In this document: in pieces, positions 48,015-64,000 of the stretch | How the letters are laid out: each line of letters opens with the position of its first letter | How positions within the stretch are numbered: the first letter of the stretch is position 1 | Source: Oryzias latipes | Taxonomy: Eukaryota; Chordata; Actinopteri; Beloniformes; Adrianichthyidae | DNA: 64,000 nt | NCBI RefSeq assembly: GCF_002234675.1 | Contig: NC_019867.2 | Span: 29,129,166 to 29,193,165 of the forward strand | Direction: 5' to 3' | Notes under the pieces: model-generated | Told to the model about the DNA's origin: nothing | Database searches by the model: none | What the model saw: only the letters and a program-made list of their open reading frames with translations | Translations under genes and position numbers: made by a program

Positions 48015-48353
48015 AGCGACCAGAGCGACTGCTCAGGGGAGCCAGTGGAGACCCCTCCTCCCCCAAATACACCCTGTGATGCTGCTTTCCAGAACAAGTC
48101 AGGAAGATGAACTGAAAACACATGTGAAGCAGCTTCTAGATGTTACCGTCATGATGGTAGTTTTATCTACATTTTTCTGATAGCAATGTGCAGCAAAAAT
48201 GGATTATTTAGCATAAAAAGGCTATCATATTATTTTAGAAATTACAGCTATGCTTAATTTGATCAGATAATGTACCCACTTCTGTGGAACCTGCAGGAAA
48301 ATACCAGGATGCTAACATTTTTCCAAAGAAGATGGAACATTTTTATTTTTATG

Positions 48354-48359
48354 AATAAA
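48354..48359 (+). terminator. Polyadenylation signal for the cytokine receptor
   Basis: AATAAA 340 bases downstream of the stop codon and upstream of the duplicated MITE segment. Confidence 0.55.
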
Positions 48360-48610
48360 CATGTTTTCTGGTTTCATAAAACACGTTTGATGCAAGGCAG
48401 CTGGTCTTTTGAGAATGTGAAGAGGTTAGAGGTCATTTTGGATATGACTCCCACTGTTGTACAGCAGGCGACTGGCATTTCATTGCATTCTGTTTCCATG
48501 GAATCAAATCCCATTTAGAGTTGTACAGGCTACACTGTGTTTTACCTAGGTTAACATTTTTCAAGCACAATGAGAAGAGATTTACGAGGAAAACATTCAC
48601 ATGAGTTTAA

Positions 48611-49759
48611 CCCGTGCTATCTTAGATGACCCCCCCCTTACATTGACGTGTTCTCCCTACCATGACAAAGGTGGATAAAGGTGGAAAGATTTCATGTAAT
48701 CCATGGACACCAGTGAAGATCACAAATCATTGAAGAAAAAAGGTTCAGAGCTCTGTCTAGTGGGTCTAGATGACCCAACTCCCAATGTTAAAGTGCCTAG
48801 GATAGCACAAGGGTTAAAAGTGAACTCTAATGTCTGAGAGTAAATGCGAGCAGAGATCCAGAGACAGGAGTAGGGATTTGGCGAGACATTTACAAGTTAC
48901 AGCATTTAAAGACCCACTCCGAGGAAAAGGATGTTTTTGACATGTTCTGCTTTTTTCTGATGAAGGACAAACATAAAGAAACTTAAGCCTAAAAATGGAT
49001 TTTTTGAGTATTTCTTTATTCAGATTGTTGAGACATAAAAGTGTTGGTTGAAAAAGAGCTTATTTGGATGGATGGGTCACAAGCTCCGTGCTCCGCTCCA
49101 TTCTGATGCATTCACTGTCAGACAAATAGATCCGTGTACGTCTTTGTTTTCCTCGTCTGACCTGGAATCTCCATCTAAACTTGGTTTCAGAGGCTATAAG
49201 CTAGCGCGAGAGCGTGTAAACAGATGGATGACGGAAAGTGTGGGCAGGCTTACTCCCTGCTGATAGTCCCGCTAACAACTCAGAGGCAAATGACTCCTGA
49301 ACTACTGCTGTCCTAAAAAAAGACACAGGTTGTTGTTTTTTTGGCTAAAAACGTCATTATTGTTATTACAGGTCACTTTTATTTTAGCAGGATGTCCCTT
49401 AAGATGAAATCTCTTTTTTTTTAAGGGACCTGGCCAAGAGACATTGGCACACACAAAAAACAAGCATAAAAAAAGAAAATAAAAGAACTGTAAAAGGATC
49501 TTCTGTACAACATGTGCACTCTTCTGTCCCACACTCAGAGATGCTTTGTTGTATCCCTTGTGCTATCTTAGATGACCCCACCCTTCCATTGACGTGTTCT
49601 TCCTACCATGACAAAGGTGGATAAAGGTGGAAAGATTTCATGTAATCCATAGACACCAGTGAAGATCACAAATCATTGAAGAAAAAAGGTTCAGAGCACT
49701 GTCTAGTGGGTCTAGATGACCCAACTCCCAATGTTAAAGTGCCTAGGATAGCACAAGGG
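48611..49759. repeat. Duplicate of the 44943-47551 segment, bounded by MITEs
   Basis: Consists of a piggyBac-like MITE (48611-48813), about 740 bases of linking sequence including repeat A copy 5 (48900-49310, reverse), and a second MITE (49555-49759). The linking part matches 46613-47346 with only a few substitutions and small indels (for example AGGAGGAAGG versus AGGAGTAGGG). It lies just beyond the receptor 3' UTR. The left MITE here has no Harbinger insertion. Confidence 0.88.
48900..49310 (-). repeat. Dispersed repeat A, copy 5
   Basis: Near-identical partner of copy 4 within the duplicated segment; reverse orientation. Confidence 0.75.
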
Positions 49760-50601
49760 TGCCACATAAAATGATAATTTTCTGTTGGGATAATAGACAG
49801 TAACTGCATTCCATTCCAAAGCCAACAGTATTAATGGTCCAGTATTTCATTTTCTTTATCATGTGAGCACACTATGGTTTGATTTTTATGTATTCATGTT
49901 TTGACTGTTTATGTTGTAAATGAGTGTTTTATGGAACTACAAATATGGCCAAGAGACTTCCTGCGGATGACTTCCTGTCTCTCAGGTGTGGCTTATTACA
50001 GCTAATTACAGCAGGAGGAGGGAATGGAAGTCAAGAGGAGGAAGAAGGAGAAAAAAACTGGATGGGTTTGACGTTTGACTGCCGCTTGATGGATGGATTA
50101 GCAAAGGATGGTTCTAAACAAAAGCTGAGGAAAAACCCGGAACTGTCTGTCACCATTCCAAAGGTCCTCCTTTATCAGAAAGTCACACGATTTCCGACAC
50201 AGCTGATCCGGTAAGAAGCCGTTTTCCATCGGAACGCGGACGCAGCGTCACAAGCCCCACCATCTTTGAGACAAAAGAGCCAGAGAAACTTTAAAGTATT
50301 GTGTAAATAATTCAAAGACTGGGTTTATTTGGGTGGTGGTTTCAACTAAGGATGGATTTTTTGTATATATGTATATTTTTTTTAAAAATAACAACGTAAC
50401 TGGGAAACATCATCGTGTTGTGTTGGAGTTGTTTTGTATGACTCGAGAAAAAGAAACAAACAAACGCATCCAGTTAGAAAAGAAAGGAGAACCCTGATTA
50501 ATTTTTTGTAAATACTCTATTTTCATGCTGGTTGTTACAACACTTTGAAAATGGATCAACAGACTCACATGGTTTTGTTGGACATGCGTTTTTCCAACAC
50601 A
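49760..50601. other. Spacer between receptor and nudt12 with an unassigned reading frame
   Basis: A plus-strand frame at 49924-50214 (96 codons, acidic QEEEEGEK patch, ends FPTQLIR) resembles no family I know. It has no obvious promoter or splice partner. The rest is AT-rich and featureless. Confidence 0.35.
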
Positions 50602-50602
50602 T

Positions 50603-50608
50603 TTTATT
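50603..50608 (-). terminator. Polyadenylation signal for nudt12 (minus strand)
   Basis: TTTATT on the plus strand reads AATAAA on the minus strand, about 155 bases beyond the nudt12 stop codon. Confidence 0.5.
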
Positions 50609-50761
50609 CGCCTCAGAACATTTATTCAAATGGTTGTCTGCCAACTTTCAAAATAAGTGGAGAAATATTTATCACGAAAAGGTAAAACGTGTCTGAATCT
50701 TTGTGTTTGTTTGTTTTTTTTGTGTTTGTGGAGCACGTGCAGAGCTTTGCGTTTCTGAATG

Positions 50762-54195
<3,434 letters not shown>

Positions 54196-54291
54196 CCGGC
54201 CTGAGGAGGGAAAAGGTATGAGAAGGTCCACACTATTTTAAATATTGTTAACCTCAAAATAATTGATTTTGCTTGGGCTTTTAGTTTCTTT

Positions 54292-54489
54292 CCCTTGTGC
54301 TATCTTAGATGACCCCCCCCTTACATTGACGTGTTCTCCCTACCATGACAAAGGTGGATAAAGGTGGAAAGATTTAATGTAATCCATGGACACCAGTGAA
54401 GATCACAAATCATTGAAGAAAAAAGGTTCAGTGCACTGTCTAGTGGGTCTAGATGACCCAACGTTAAAGTGCCTAGGAAAGCACAAGGG
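54292..54489. mobile_element. piggyBac-like MITE, nudt12 5' intron
   Basis: CCCTTGTGCTATC at 54292 to GCACAAGGG at 54489. TTAA is not preserved on either flank (TCTTT / ATAAG). A 6-base deletion near the right end (CCAACGTTAAAG versus CCAACTCCCAATGTTAAAG) separates it from the other copies. Confidence 0.85.
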
Positions 54490-54579
54490 ATAAGGGGTTG
54501 AAATATTCTGCTGTTTTATCCCAAATAATAACATAAAAGAAAAGCTTTAAATACCAACACACTGTGGTTTAAAAAAAAA

Positions 54580-56180
54580 AAAAAAACCTTCAGCGAACTG
54601 TCCTCTTCAAAGTCCCACCCCAATCTTTCTTGACCTACTGCAAGCATTCTTTCTATGTTGATGATGCCGTTTTTTGTCTAGATATAAAGAACTTGTGTCG
54701 TTTTCTAGGACAGTTTTCGTTTTCTACAGTTTCTGTAGAGCGGCTGGAGTTCATTAGAAATTCCCCTCTGATGTCGTCGCCACTTTGGGTTTAAGCAAAC
54801 TCTCATCTACTCACCAATCCATTTTTCTCACCTGCCCTAAATGATTTTGGTTTTAAAACCAAAGGAATTGTGCTTTTTACTGATTTATTTGTTGATGGTT
54901 CATTCATGCCTTTGAAAACATCTGTAAAAAGTTTTATATTCCCAAGTCTCATTTTTTTCATATACCTAAAGGTCCGCAGCTTCGTAGGGAGACACTTCAC
55001 CACCTATCCAACACAATCACTTCCTGGTTGCCTGCAACCTCAATTTGCCACCAAAGGTCAGATTTCGCAAATATATCATCAACTACATCTCATTGATCCT
55101 ACGTCACTAAATCCGTTGAAAAACTCCTGGGAGCAAGAGTTGAATTTGGAGATTCCAGAGGAAATCTGGAACATAAGTATTACTCTCATCCATTCAACAT
55201 CCATCTGCATTAGACACAGTTTGACACAATTCAAGGTTTTTCATCGCTCATACTTCACAAAGGCTAAGATGTAACCAGTCACCTGCCACGATGAGTCGCA
55301 TGTTCTGCTCATGCACTGCCTTAGGAGAGGTCTGGGACTCTGCTTTTAAAACTTTTTCACATCTGTGTGGGAGGAAAATGGATCCCGATCCATTTACAAC
55401 AGCTCTCCTGAACTAAGAGGGCCTAAGCTCACATCAATTGAATGCAATAGCTCTTCTATCTCTCCTGGCACGAAGACTGATCCCAGTGAAGTGGAAGGAT
55501 AAACAGCCCCCCCCCTTCCTTTGTCCAGAAGCTATTATGTGTCTACAAAAGGTGTGGCTCAAAAGCCATGTATATGTACATACTTGTTTCTTTTTTTTCC
55601 TCTGAAACTGTACAGTTCTAAAGTTGCTTGTTATGCGTGTTTCTATAAAAATGTGAAAATCTTTAAATACAGCGTTAAAAAAAAAAAAAAAAATCACCTC
55701 TGATTGGAGGGCGGGACTGTTGGGGTGGAGTAGAGCTGCCACTACTTCCCATTATCAGTCTGTTTACACTCTCTCCCTCTAGCTTACAGCTCATCTCAAT
55801 CCCAAACTATTAGCAGTAGGGGAGCGATCTCGTAGCTTTGCAGCCGTACAGTTTAGAGTCAAACATCAGCTCAGACAACGAAAACAAAGACGTTCACCGA
55901 TCTGCAAGTGGATGCATCCGAATGCAGCAGAGCAGGGAGCTTGTGGGTTGCCGTAGTAACTTGTACTTCACAGCTACAAGCTTTTTCCAACGACATTTTT
56001 TTGTCTGCTCCTGATTCAAATCAATTTGAATAAAGAAATACTCAGAAATGAAATGTTGAGCTTCACTGTCTTAATATATTTTCTTCATCAACAGAAACAT
56101 TCTACATGTTAAAAACATTTAAAAAAATCATTTTCATCTGTGTAAGTCTTTAAAGATCAAAAACCTTTATTTAACCACAG
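54580..56180 (+). repeat. Dispersed repeat A, copy 7, split by an L1 insertion
   Basis: The left part 54580-54772 carries GTGTCGTTTTCTAGGACAG and TTTCTGTAGAGCGGC. The right part 55690-56180 resumes at CACCTCTGATTGG and continues with CTGTTTACAC, AGCTTACAGC, TCAGCTCAGACAACG, CATCCGAATGCAGCAGAG and CACAGCTACAAGCTTTTTCC. The two parts rejoin at the 15-bp duplication left by the L1. Confidence 0.78.
54773..55689 (+). mobile_element. L1-type LINE, 5'-truncated, 3' end of ORF2
   Basis: Plus-strand frame 54870-55274 reads FTDLFVDGSFMPL, IYLKVRSFVGRHF, WNISITLIHSTSICIRHS and QFKVFHRSYFTKAKM, the connection region after the L1 reverse transcriptase. The copy ends in an A run (55678-55689) and is flanked by AAATTCCCCTCTGAT (54758-54772) and AAAATCACCTCTGAT (55690-55704), 13 of 15 identical. 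Frameshifts follow 55274. Confidence 0.85.
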
Positions 56181-56762
56181 CAAAGTTTTGATTTATTGCT
56201 ATTTTTTGAAATAATTTCAGCCATTCATGTTTTTAAAGCTCTATTTTTGCAAATGTGGCTTTTGTTTCGTCATTCTTTATTTTTTTAAACCAACACATTT
56301 CTCACGTATCCAAGAAAACTTTAATATATCTGATTATACATATTCTGGATATAAATATGTATTAAATAAAGTGGAAATGTAAAAAAAAAGACATTGCCCC
56401 ATAAAACAGCGTAAAAGTGAATTAAAAAAGTCTTGATTTAATTTTAATATTAATATTGATTAATAGCATATTTATTAAAACATTTTGCAGTTTCTGTATA
56501 AATCAGAGCTAGATTGGACTTTTTTTCTCTAAAACATGAAGAGTTCAAAGTGAGCCAAGCACCTCTCATTGGAGAATAGAGCTGTCAATCAACATAAGGC
56601 TCCACCCACCGGTTATGAATGATGTTTTCCTCAGTAACATAACTGACACGTGCAACAATTTAAGGTTGAAGTCCACGGTTTCGTTGTCTCCTAACCGGGT
56701 GTTTCTTACATCCACGCGGGACTTAAAGACACCTCAACGGGCTGCTGGGGGGTCAGACTCAC

Positions 56763-56960
56763 CGTGACTGAGAACGCAGCTAGTAAGTTCAACGACTCTG
56801 GACTTGTTTGCCGGTCCTCTGCCGGTTCTTGAGTTCGTTTGAAGTGTGTGAAGGTGACGAGTTAATCCCACGGAACAGAGTGTGTCCACGCTTCCTATAG
56901 GGTCCTCGGATACTCACATAACTCAGTCAATGAGTCCTCTTCTCTGCGGCTGCGTGCTCA
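56763..56960 (-). promoter_or_regulatory. Probable noncoding first exon and promoter of nudt12
   Basis: On the minus strand a strong donor (CACG|gtgagtctg) ends at 56763. The nudt12 start-codon exon begins at an acceptor (cctcag at about 54206-54201), so the two can be joined. Upstream DNA to about 57010 is moderately GC-rich and contains CACGTGG (E-box/CREB-like) near 56993. No cDNA support is available. Confidence 0.45.
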
Positions 56961-56961
56961 G

Positions 56962-57585
56962 CTCTCACTTTCTGAGGGCGTGTCCTGTATGTCACGTGGG
57001 GCGTGTCATCCAATGGCTGACTAAGCTGCTTGATAAACTGTCAAACTACCGGAAATTACTTATTTATTCTATTTTTATTGAAAAACTAGAACTCTACAGA
57101 ACAAGCCATGGCTTGACATTGTAAAACAGAATCTTTAAATAATTACAAGCAAACAGAGGAGACAATTGCAGAATTGAACAACAAAAACAAAGCTAATAAA
57201 ATAAAGATCAATTTGAGCAAAGTGAGACAAACAACATTGTTTTTCACTTAAAAAATAAAACAAAGGGGACGTTTTCAATCTATTATATATTATTTTTATT
57301 TTTGGTCACTTGGTGAAGCAGGAAATTTTAGGTAAAAGCTGCCTTCTTGTTTTATTGCTAATACTTAAACTGCAATGACAAACATTTATGTGCAAAGAGT
57401 CAATTCACAGCTACGATAGTCTCAAGGGACCATGTAAAACACTGATGAAAATTGCTTAAAATGTGAACCATCATGACCGTCATTATGCCCTATATCAAAC
57501 AGTGACTTGTTAGATCTGCTGGACCACCACAGGACATCCTGCCCACGACCAAACACACAACAAATACCCCCTGAAGAATGTTTTC
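56962..57585. other. Spacer, nothing recognised
   Basis: AT-rich DNA with no coding signal, arrays or paired element ends. Confidence 0.45.
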
Positions 57586-57589
57586 TGTT

Positions 57590-57790
57590 GATGGTTGACA
57601 TATAGTTAAGCTCAAAATTGCATTTCTGAGCATTTATTTTTTTTAGATCTTTGTGAATCAGGAGCAGAAAAAAAAAAGCTGTTTGAAAAAGGCCGTACTT
57701 GTGATGTTGAAAATATGCCGGGCGGGACCAAAAGCTCCCTGCTCTGCTCCATTCTGATGCTTCCATGTACATCATTGGTTTTTTTCTCAT
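57590..57790 (-). repeat. Dispersed repeat A, copy 8 (fragment)
   Basis: Reverse orientation: AAATTGCATTTCTGAGCATTT, TTGTGAATCAGGAGCAGAAA, AAAAGCTCCCTGCTCTGCTCC, ATTCTGATGC, TTTTTCTCATCTGAACTGG. Confidence 0.68.
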
Positions 57791-57799
57791 CTGAACTGG

Positions 57800-58370
57800 C
57801 AAATGTTTCAAATCAGGTTTGTCACATGGAATGATTGTAGTTAATAATTCCAAAACATAGATATCACCAGATTAGGTCAATTCCGTTCATTTACTTCAAA
57901 TTTGGAATTATCTATTTGCAATATTAGTTTTAAATTATTTTAATGATTTATACTTTGTAAAAATTGATATGCTTTTTGAAGGTCATAATGTAAAAAAATA
58001 TTTGAAATGTATATATATTATTTATTGCAAATATTTTCTGTTTTAGACAATACCGACAGTGTTAATGAGGATAAATTATTATAGGTTTTGATTTTTTTAA
58101 AAAAATCAAATAAGTGGTTGCTAAATAAGTGGTTATTTTCTGTTTTCTATTAAATCTGTAATAAAGAAAAAAGTTTAAGAGTTTCAAAAATAATGTTTGC
58201 ACAAAAATATTTGAGTGTAACATGAGCTAAATTGACCTGTTTTTTTGTCTTGTTTTGTTTTTCTTTGCTAATAATCCTGGAGGAGTTTTGAAGCAAAAAA
58301 ATAAATAAATGAAATTCATAAGTTGACTAAAACCCATAATAACTAGTATCCACTTTTGTTTTTTCTTTCC
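57800..58370. other. AT-rich spacer
   Basis: Very AT-rich with poly-A and poly-T runs. No gene or named repeat recognised. Confidence 0.45.
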
Positions 58371-59452
58371 AATTATACATGAAACATCTCATGGATGCAC
58401 TGGGATTCGCATCCTCAGAGATGTATCCTGAGGTCATCGGGTGTTTCGGGTCTCACAACATCATACACCCTCACTCAGGCGACCCAGCCGGGGTTGATCA
58501 GACCCCGACTTGCGTCCCAGCAGCAGTCCACCGATCAGCCCTCTTCATCCACAGCCACCTCATAGCCTTCTCTGCGGCTTCGCTCACGGATTGAATGGCC
58601 CTCTTTTTGGCCGCCCCTGTGATGCCTAATCGGCAGAGGACTTTACAAAGAGAACGTCCAACTTCTACAGGCTCAGAACGTTTTCCAGCCTCTTTCCCTG
58701 CACCCCTCAACCAGTTCCTGGTACTTAGCGCGTTTCCTCTCGTTTGCTTCCTTCATACGCTCTTCCCATGGCACCGTGAGTTCCAGCATGATCAGGTGTT
58801 TTGAAATCTCAGAGATCAATAACATGTCTGGGCGGAGATTTGCACTCACAATGTGCTGAGGGAACCTTAGCTGTTTTTCTAGGTCGACCTGCAGCTGCCA
58901 GTCTGAGGCTTTGTGGAGGAGGCCTGTTGTTAATTGTAGTCGCGCCTGAGGTTTCTCCCCAGCCGTGATGAAGGGTACTGCCTTCTTTGGAGTGCGCTGG
59001 TTTTTGCTGGTTTTTATGGCTGAGGCTAAACTCTCAGCAAGTGCTTTAAGCACCAGGGGCCTCATTTATAAAACTTTGCGTAGGATTTGCGTCAGAAGTG
59101 GCGTACGGATGAAACATAGGACGTGCGTACGCACAGAAATATTCGGATTTATAAAACCGTGCGCACGCACATCCTACGCATCTTTCCCTTAATAAATCAC
59201 AACCGATTCTAAATGCTGCGCAGCTTTTGCGGCCTCATGACACGCCCATAGTTGCCCATAAATAGTCCGTGAAACGCCCACAAATGAATATTCATTGATT
59301 GCGAAACCACGGCAAACACCGTGAGGAAATGAAAAAAAACGTATCTTCACTCAATGTGAAGTAGAATTTATCGTTGGCGAGGTGTAAAAGAGGAGAAAAG
59401 TGTTGTTTGGAGGGCGCAGTGTGGGCATTACTAATGCCAAAAAGCCACGTGA

Positions 59453-59749
59453 GTGGCAGACGCCGTTAATGCTGTAGCCTCACAACCTCGGACCGTGGCC
59501 GAAATAAAAAAGAAATGGTCGGACATCAAAGTCAAGGCAAAAAAACGTCTGGCGCTGCATCGCCAGAGTGCGATGCAGGAGCTGACCCCTCTTGATGAGA
59601 GACAAGCGGCAAGAATTGGGGAATCCTTTAGTGGAGTGGTGACTGAGGCGCAGGGGGACACCGACGCGCCAGATGCACGGGGTGACACCCCCCCAAAAGC
59701 CCGCAGAGGTCCAACAGGACGGCTCGAGGAAGTCGGAACCGGCTCATAA
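59453..59749 (+). pseudogene. Harbinger Myb/SANT-like accessory protein fragment
   Basis: In the intact system this protein binds the transposon ends and brings the transposase to the nucleus. Here the trihelix-like segment VNAVASQPRTVAEIKKKWSD survives, and the same frame reads upstream without a start (GKKATWVADAVNA region). The first helix of the domain is missing or diverged and the tail is acidic/Pro-rich. It converges with the transposase remnant on the other strand, the normal arrangement in this family. Confidence 0.7.
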
Positions 59750-59852
59750 GCCACTCGTCCTCGTTTGCCAGCACGTCTCCTTGCTGTCTAAAGATGCGTT
59801 CACTCCGAATTCTTCCATTTGCCACATCTTCTAAGAGCGCAAGATCAGCCAT
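59628..59852 (-). pseudogene. Harbinger transposase N-terminal fragment
   Basis: 74 codons beginning MADLALLEDVANGRIRSERI and reaching FRLPRAVLLDLCGLLG, the conserved start of HARBI1-like nucleases. The frame then runs into unrelated sequence overlapping the accessory gene, because the middle of the element, with the DDE residues, is deleted. Confidence 0.75.
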
Positions 59853-61020
59853 TGTGCGTCAAGCTACAGATGTCGGGAATAATCGATGTGGAAATGGGAA
59901 ATTGTTCAGCGCAAATGTAATTTCTTGTTGCTTTCTGAATGGTTGAGACATACGCCATACATTGTTTTATCAAAAATAAAACAAACTAAAGGCATATGCA
60001 TGAATACCATAATTCTGTAGCTTATTAAGAAATGTTTTACTATGAAAACAACTTTCCCTAGTGGACAATTAATGCATCTCTCTCTATCTATCCATCTGTC
60101 CGTCCGTCCGCCCGCACCTATATCTGCTCCGCCAGACGGACACACTGACGAGAATATCAGTTTTGTAAATTATTTCGTTCTGTTAACTATATTATTTATG
60201 AGGATGAATTGCACAACATGCCAATATTGCAGAACATATTTCACTTTTCTTTTTGCAAATAAATGTTCATTTGAATTTCTGTTGTAATTTTCGTTTGGTT
60301 TTTTTGTTTGTTTCACTGCTGATCGATCAAACGGGTGTTCGTATAGGCTGTTAATTGTAAGTCTTGCTTTGTGAAGTCTTCATGTTATTTATGAGAGGCA
60401 GTATTGTCATTTTCACTTTCACGTGTTTCTTCCATCTGCCAACGGTGTCGCCGTTTCTCATTTCACCCGTTTTTGTGCGTACGCCTGGGTCAGAGCTTGC
60501 GTGAAGGACCGCACATTTTCCCGTCAAGTTTGCTTTTTATAAATCTCAACTATTGCGTAGAGAGTGGCGTACGCCTTCTTTTGTGCGTACGCAACGTTTA
60601 TAAATGAGGCCCCTGGTCATGGCGCCAGCGGTTGCGACTATCAGCCAGGGCCCTTGGGCAGCTGCTAAGGAGATGTTCTAAAGAGCCACTCCCAGAGCAA
60701 AGAAGGCAGGATGGTGTTTCACTCTTTCCCCAGACATGGAGGTTTGCTGGGCTTGGCAGGACATCATAGACAGCTTGTACCAGGAAACGGACCCGATGGA
60801 AGTCTGCCTGCAAGATGTCTGCCTGCACTGCAGTGTACTCTCCCACCTAGTCCATGCTCCCTGCTGCCGAAGACCCGTCAACCTGCTCGCTCGCTCTTCC
60901 TCCACACCTGCTCGGACCTCTTCCTGGAGAAGACGGTGTCTTTCCTTGCCATGGGCCTGGCTGACCATAGTCTTTGGGAAGTAGCCCAAGCCCGCTCCGC
61001 CTGTCGCCACGGTGCCCACC

Positions 61021-61490
61021 AGTGCCTTTTGTTAAATATAAAATTTAGAGTCATTCTGCCACAAATGTTTCTGCAAAGTAACTGGAAATTGTTTTTTAAA
61101 ATGTGTTCTGAAACATAATTTTTTTGAGGACTGTTTGGAATTTTTTTTAGCAGCAAGACTGATTCATGTTTAGCTAAAACATTTCATTTGATACAAATAC
61201 TTTTCTTTGAATAGTTTTTAAATGAGATTTTGATTTAGAAAATCTGAAACATTAGAAAAAAGCAACAATTTTTTATTTAAAAAACACACACACACAATTT
61301 AGTTAATACTTGAATAAAACAGTGTACAAAATTAAGTTAACTGTTACTTTGTTCTGCCTCATAAAAGTAAAAATACACCTTCAGAATACAATCACATATT
61401 CAGAAATCACAGTCAATGCAAAGAAAACTTAAAGACTGAAGTTTTACTGGAGTTAAAGCCTCCATGAAAGAAACCAAACACTGACAGAGT
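61021..61490. other. Spacer between LINE and slc12a2 3' end
   Basis: AT-rich with a short CACACACA run at 61285-61296. No other content recognised. Confidence 0.45.
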
Positions 61491-61554
61491 GGATTAATTT
61501 ATTAATGGAATCCAAGCAAACATTCAGAGCAGCCAGCAGGACCGTGTGCGGGTG

Positions 61555-63931
<2,377 letters not shown>

Positions 63932-64000
63932 CTGGTCCAACGATAAAAACAAAACCAGGTCTTTACAGAGCAAAAACGTCATTGTTTATATGCAGCATCT

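Larger units (their letters stand above)
59083..60612. mobile_element. PIF/Harbinger element with remnants of both genes
   Basis: Terminal repeats GGGGCCTCATTTATAAA (left) and its inverse TTTATAAATGAGGCCCC (right), with subterminal TTGCGTA / GTACGCAACG. The left flank ends CAG or CA and the right begins CTG or TG, hinting at a 3-bp CWG target. The plus frame 59453-59749 (ADAVNAVASQPRTVAEIKKK, WSDIKVKAKKRL) is the Myb/SANT-like DNA-binding companion protein. The minus frame 59852-59628 (MADLALLEDVANGRIRSERI, DEWLMSRFRLPRAVLLDL) is the HARBI1-like transposase N terminus. The catalytic region is deleted. Confidence 0.85.
58370..61020 (-). mobile_element. R2-like LINE (restriction-like endonuclease type), C-terminal part, interrupted
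   Basis: Minus-strand frames run 61019-60640 then 59065-58490. The first ends with a CCHC knuckle (CLLCSGSGSLEHLLSSC) and SRNRWRHDQ. The second resumes at VLKALAE after the Harbinger insertion and contains LRPDMLLISE then LELTVPWEERM, matching the PD-(x)n-E pattern of the restriction-like endonuclease of R2/R4/NeSL LINEs. NERKRAKYQELVEGCRERGW follows. Frameshifts (near 60600 and 58680) and loss of the reverse transcriptase show it is dead. Confidence 0.78.

Noticed and set aside
46839-49263. Two almost identical 71-72 codon frames (46839-47057 and 49048-49263) that look like a duplicated gene
   Set aside because: Both lie in inverted copies of noncoding repeat A within a duplicated transposon-rich segment. 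Other copies of the repeat do not keep the frame.

Overview
This is vertebrate nuclear DNA, almost certainly from a percomorph teleost fish. The protein genes are spread over many short GT-AG exons. The encoded proteins align across their length with vertebrate orthologues. The introns and spacers are packed with fish-type mobile elements (Tc1, hAT, PIF/Harbinger, piggyBac-like MITEs, L1/Tx1 and R2-like LINEs, tRNA SINEs, solo LTRs). I see no prokaryotic operon, CRISPR array or phage. A medaka-like genome is possible from the repeat families, but that is an impression only.

Layout. (1) 365-4351, plus strand: last six exons of slc2a8 (GLUT8 sugar transporter). (2) 4352-7400: spacer with a Tc1 remnant split by an L1 insertion. 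(3) 7694-26554, plus: complete hira, 25 coding exons, 1021 aa, the WD40 histone H3.3 chaperone, with a GC-rich promoter region at about 7420-8180. Its introns hold a 1.1-kb TCCA/TTCA array, an intact short hAT element with a perfect 8-bp target duplication, and a four-level nest of transposons. (4) 30183-48014, plus: complete class I cytokine receptor, 15 coding exons, 683 aa, with signal peptide, WSDWS box, five fibronectin-III modules, one membrane helix and a tail of about 160 residues. Its architecture is that of IL-12R beta 1 / IL-27R alpha. (5) 48611-49759: a 1.15-kb duplicate of sequence in the receptor's last intron, bounded by piggyBac-like MITEs. (6) 54195-50762, minus: complete nudt12 (ankyrin plus Nudix NADH pyrophosphatase, 455 aa, 7 coding exons), with a probable noncoding first exon at about 56763-56960. 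(7) 58370-61020: an R2-like LINE fragment split by a Harbinger element carrying remnants of both of its genes. (8) 63931-61555, minus: last three exons of slc12a2 (NKCC1). Its final 3' splice site abuts an (AC/GT)84 microsatellite.

The five genes are independent housekeeping, immune and transport genes; nothing suggests a shared pathway. The unusual content is the transposon archaeology: several nested insertions with readable target duplications, a duplicated MITE-bounded segment that preserves the empty site of a later Harbinger insertion, and a dispersed repeat with eight copies here that I cannot assign to a known family. I did not find a convincing new molecular system.
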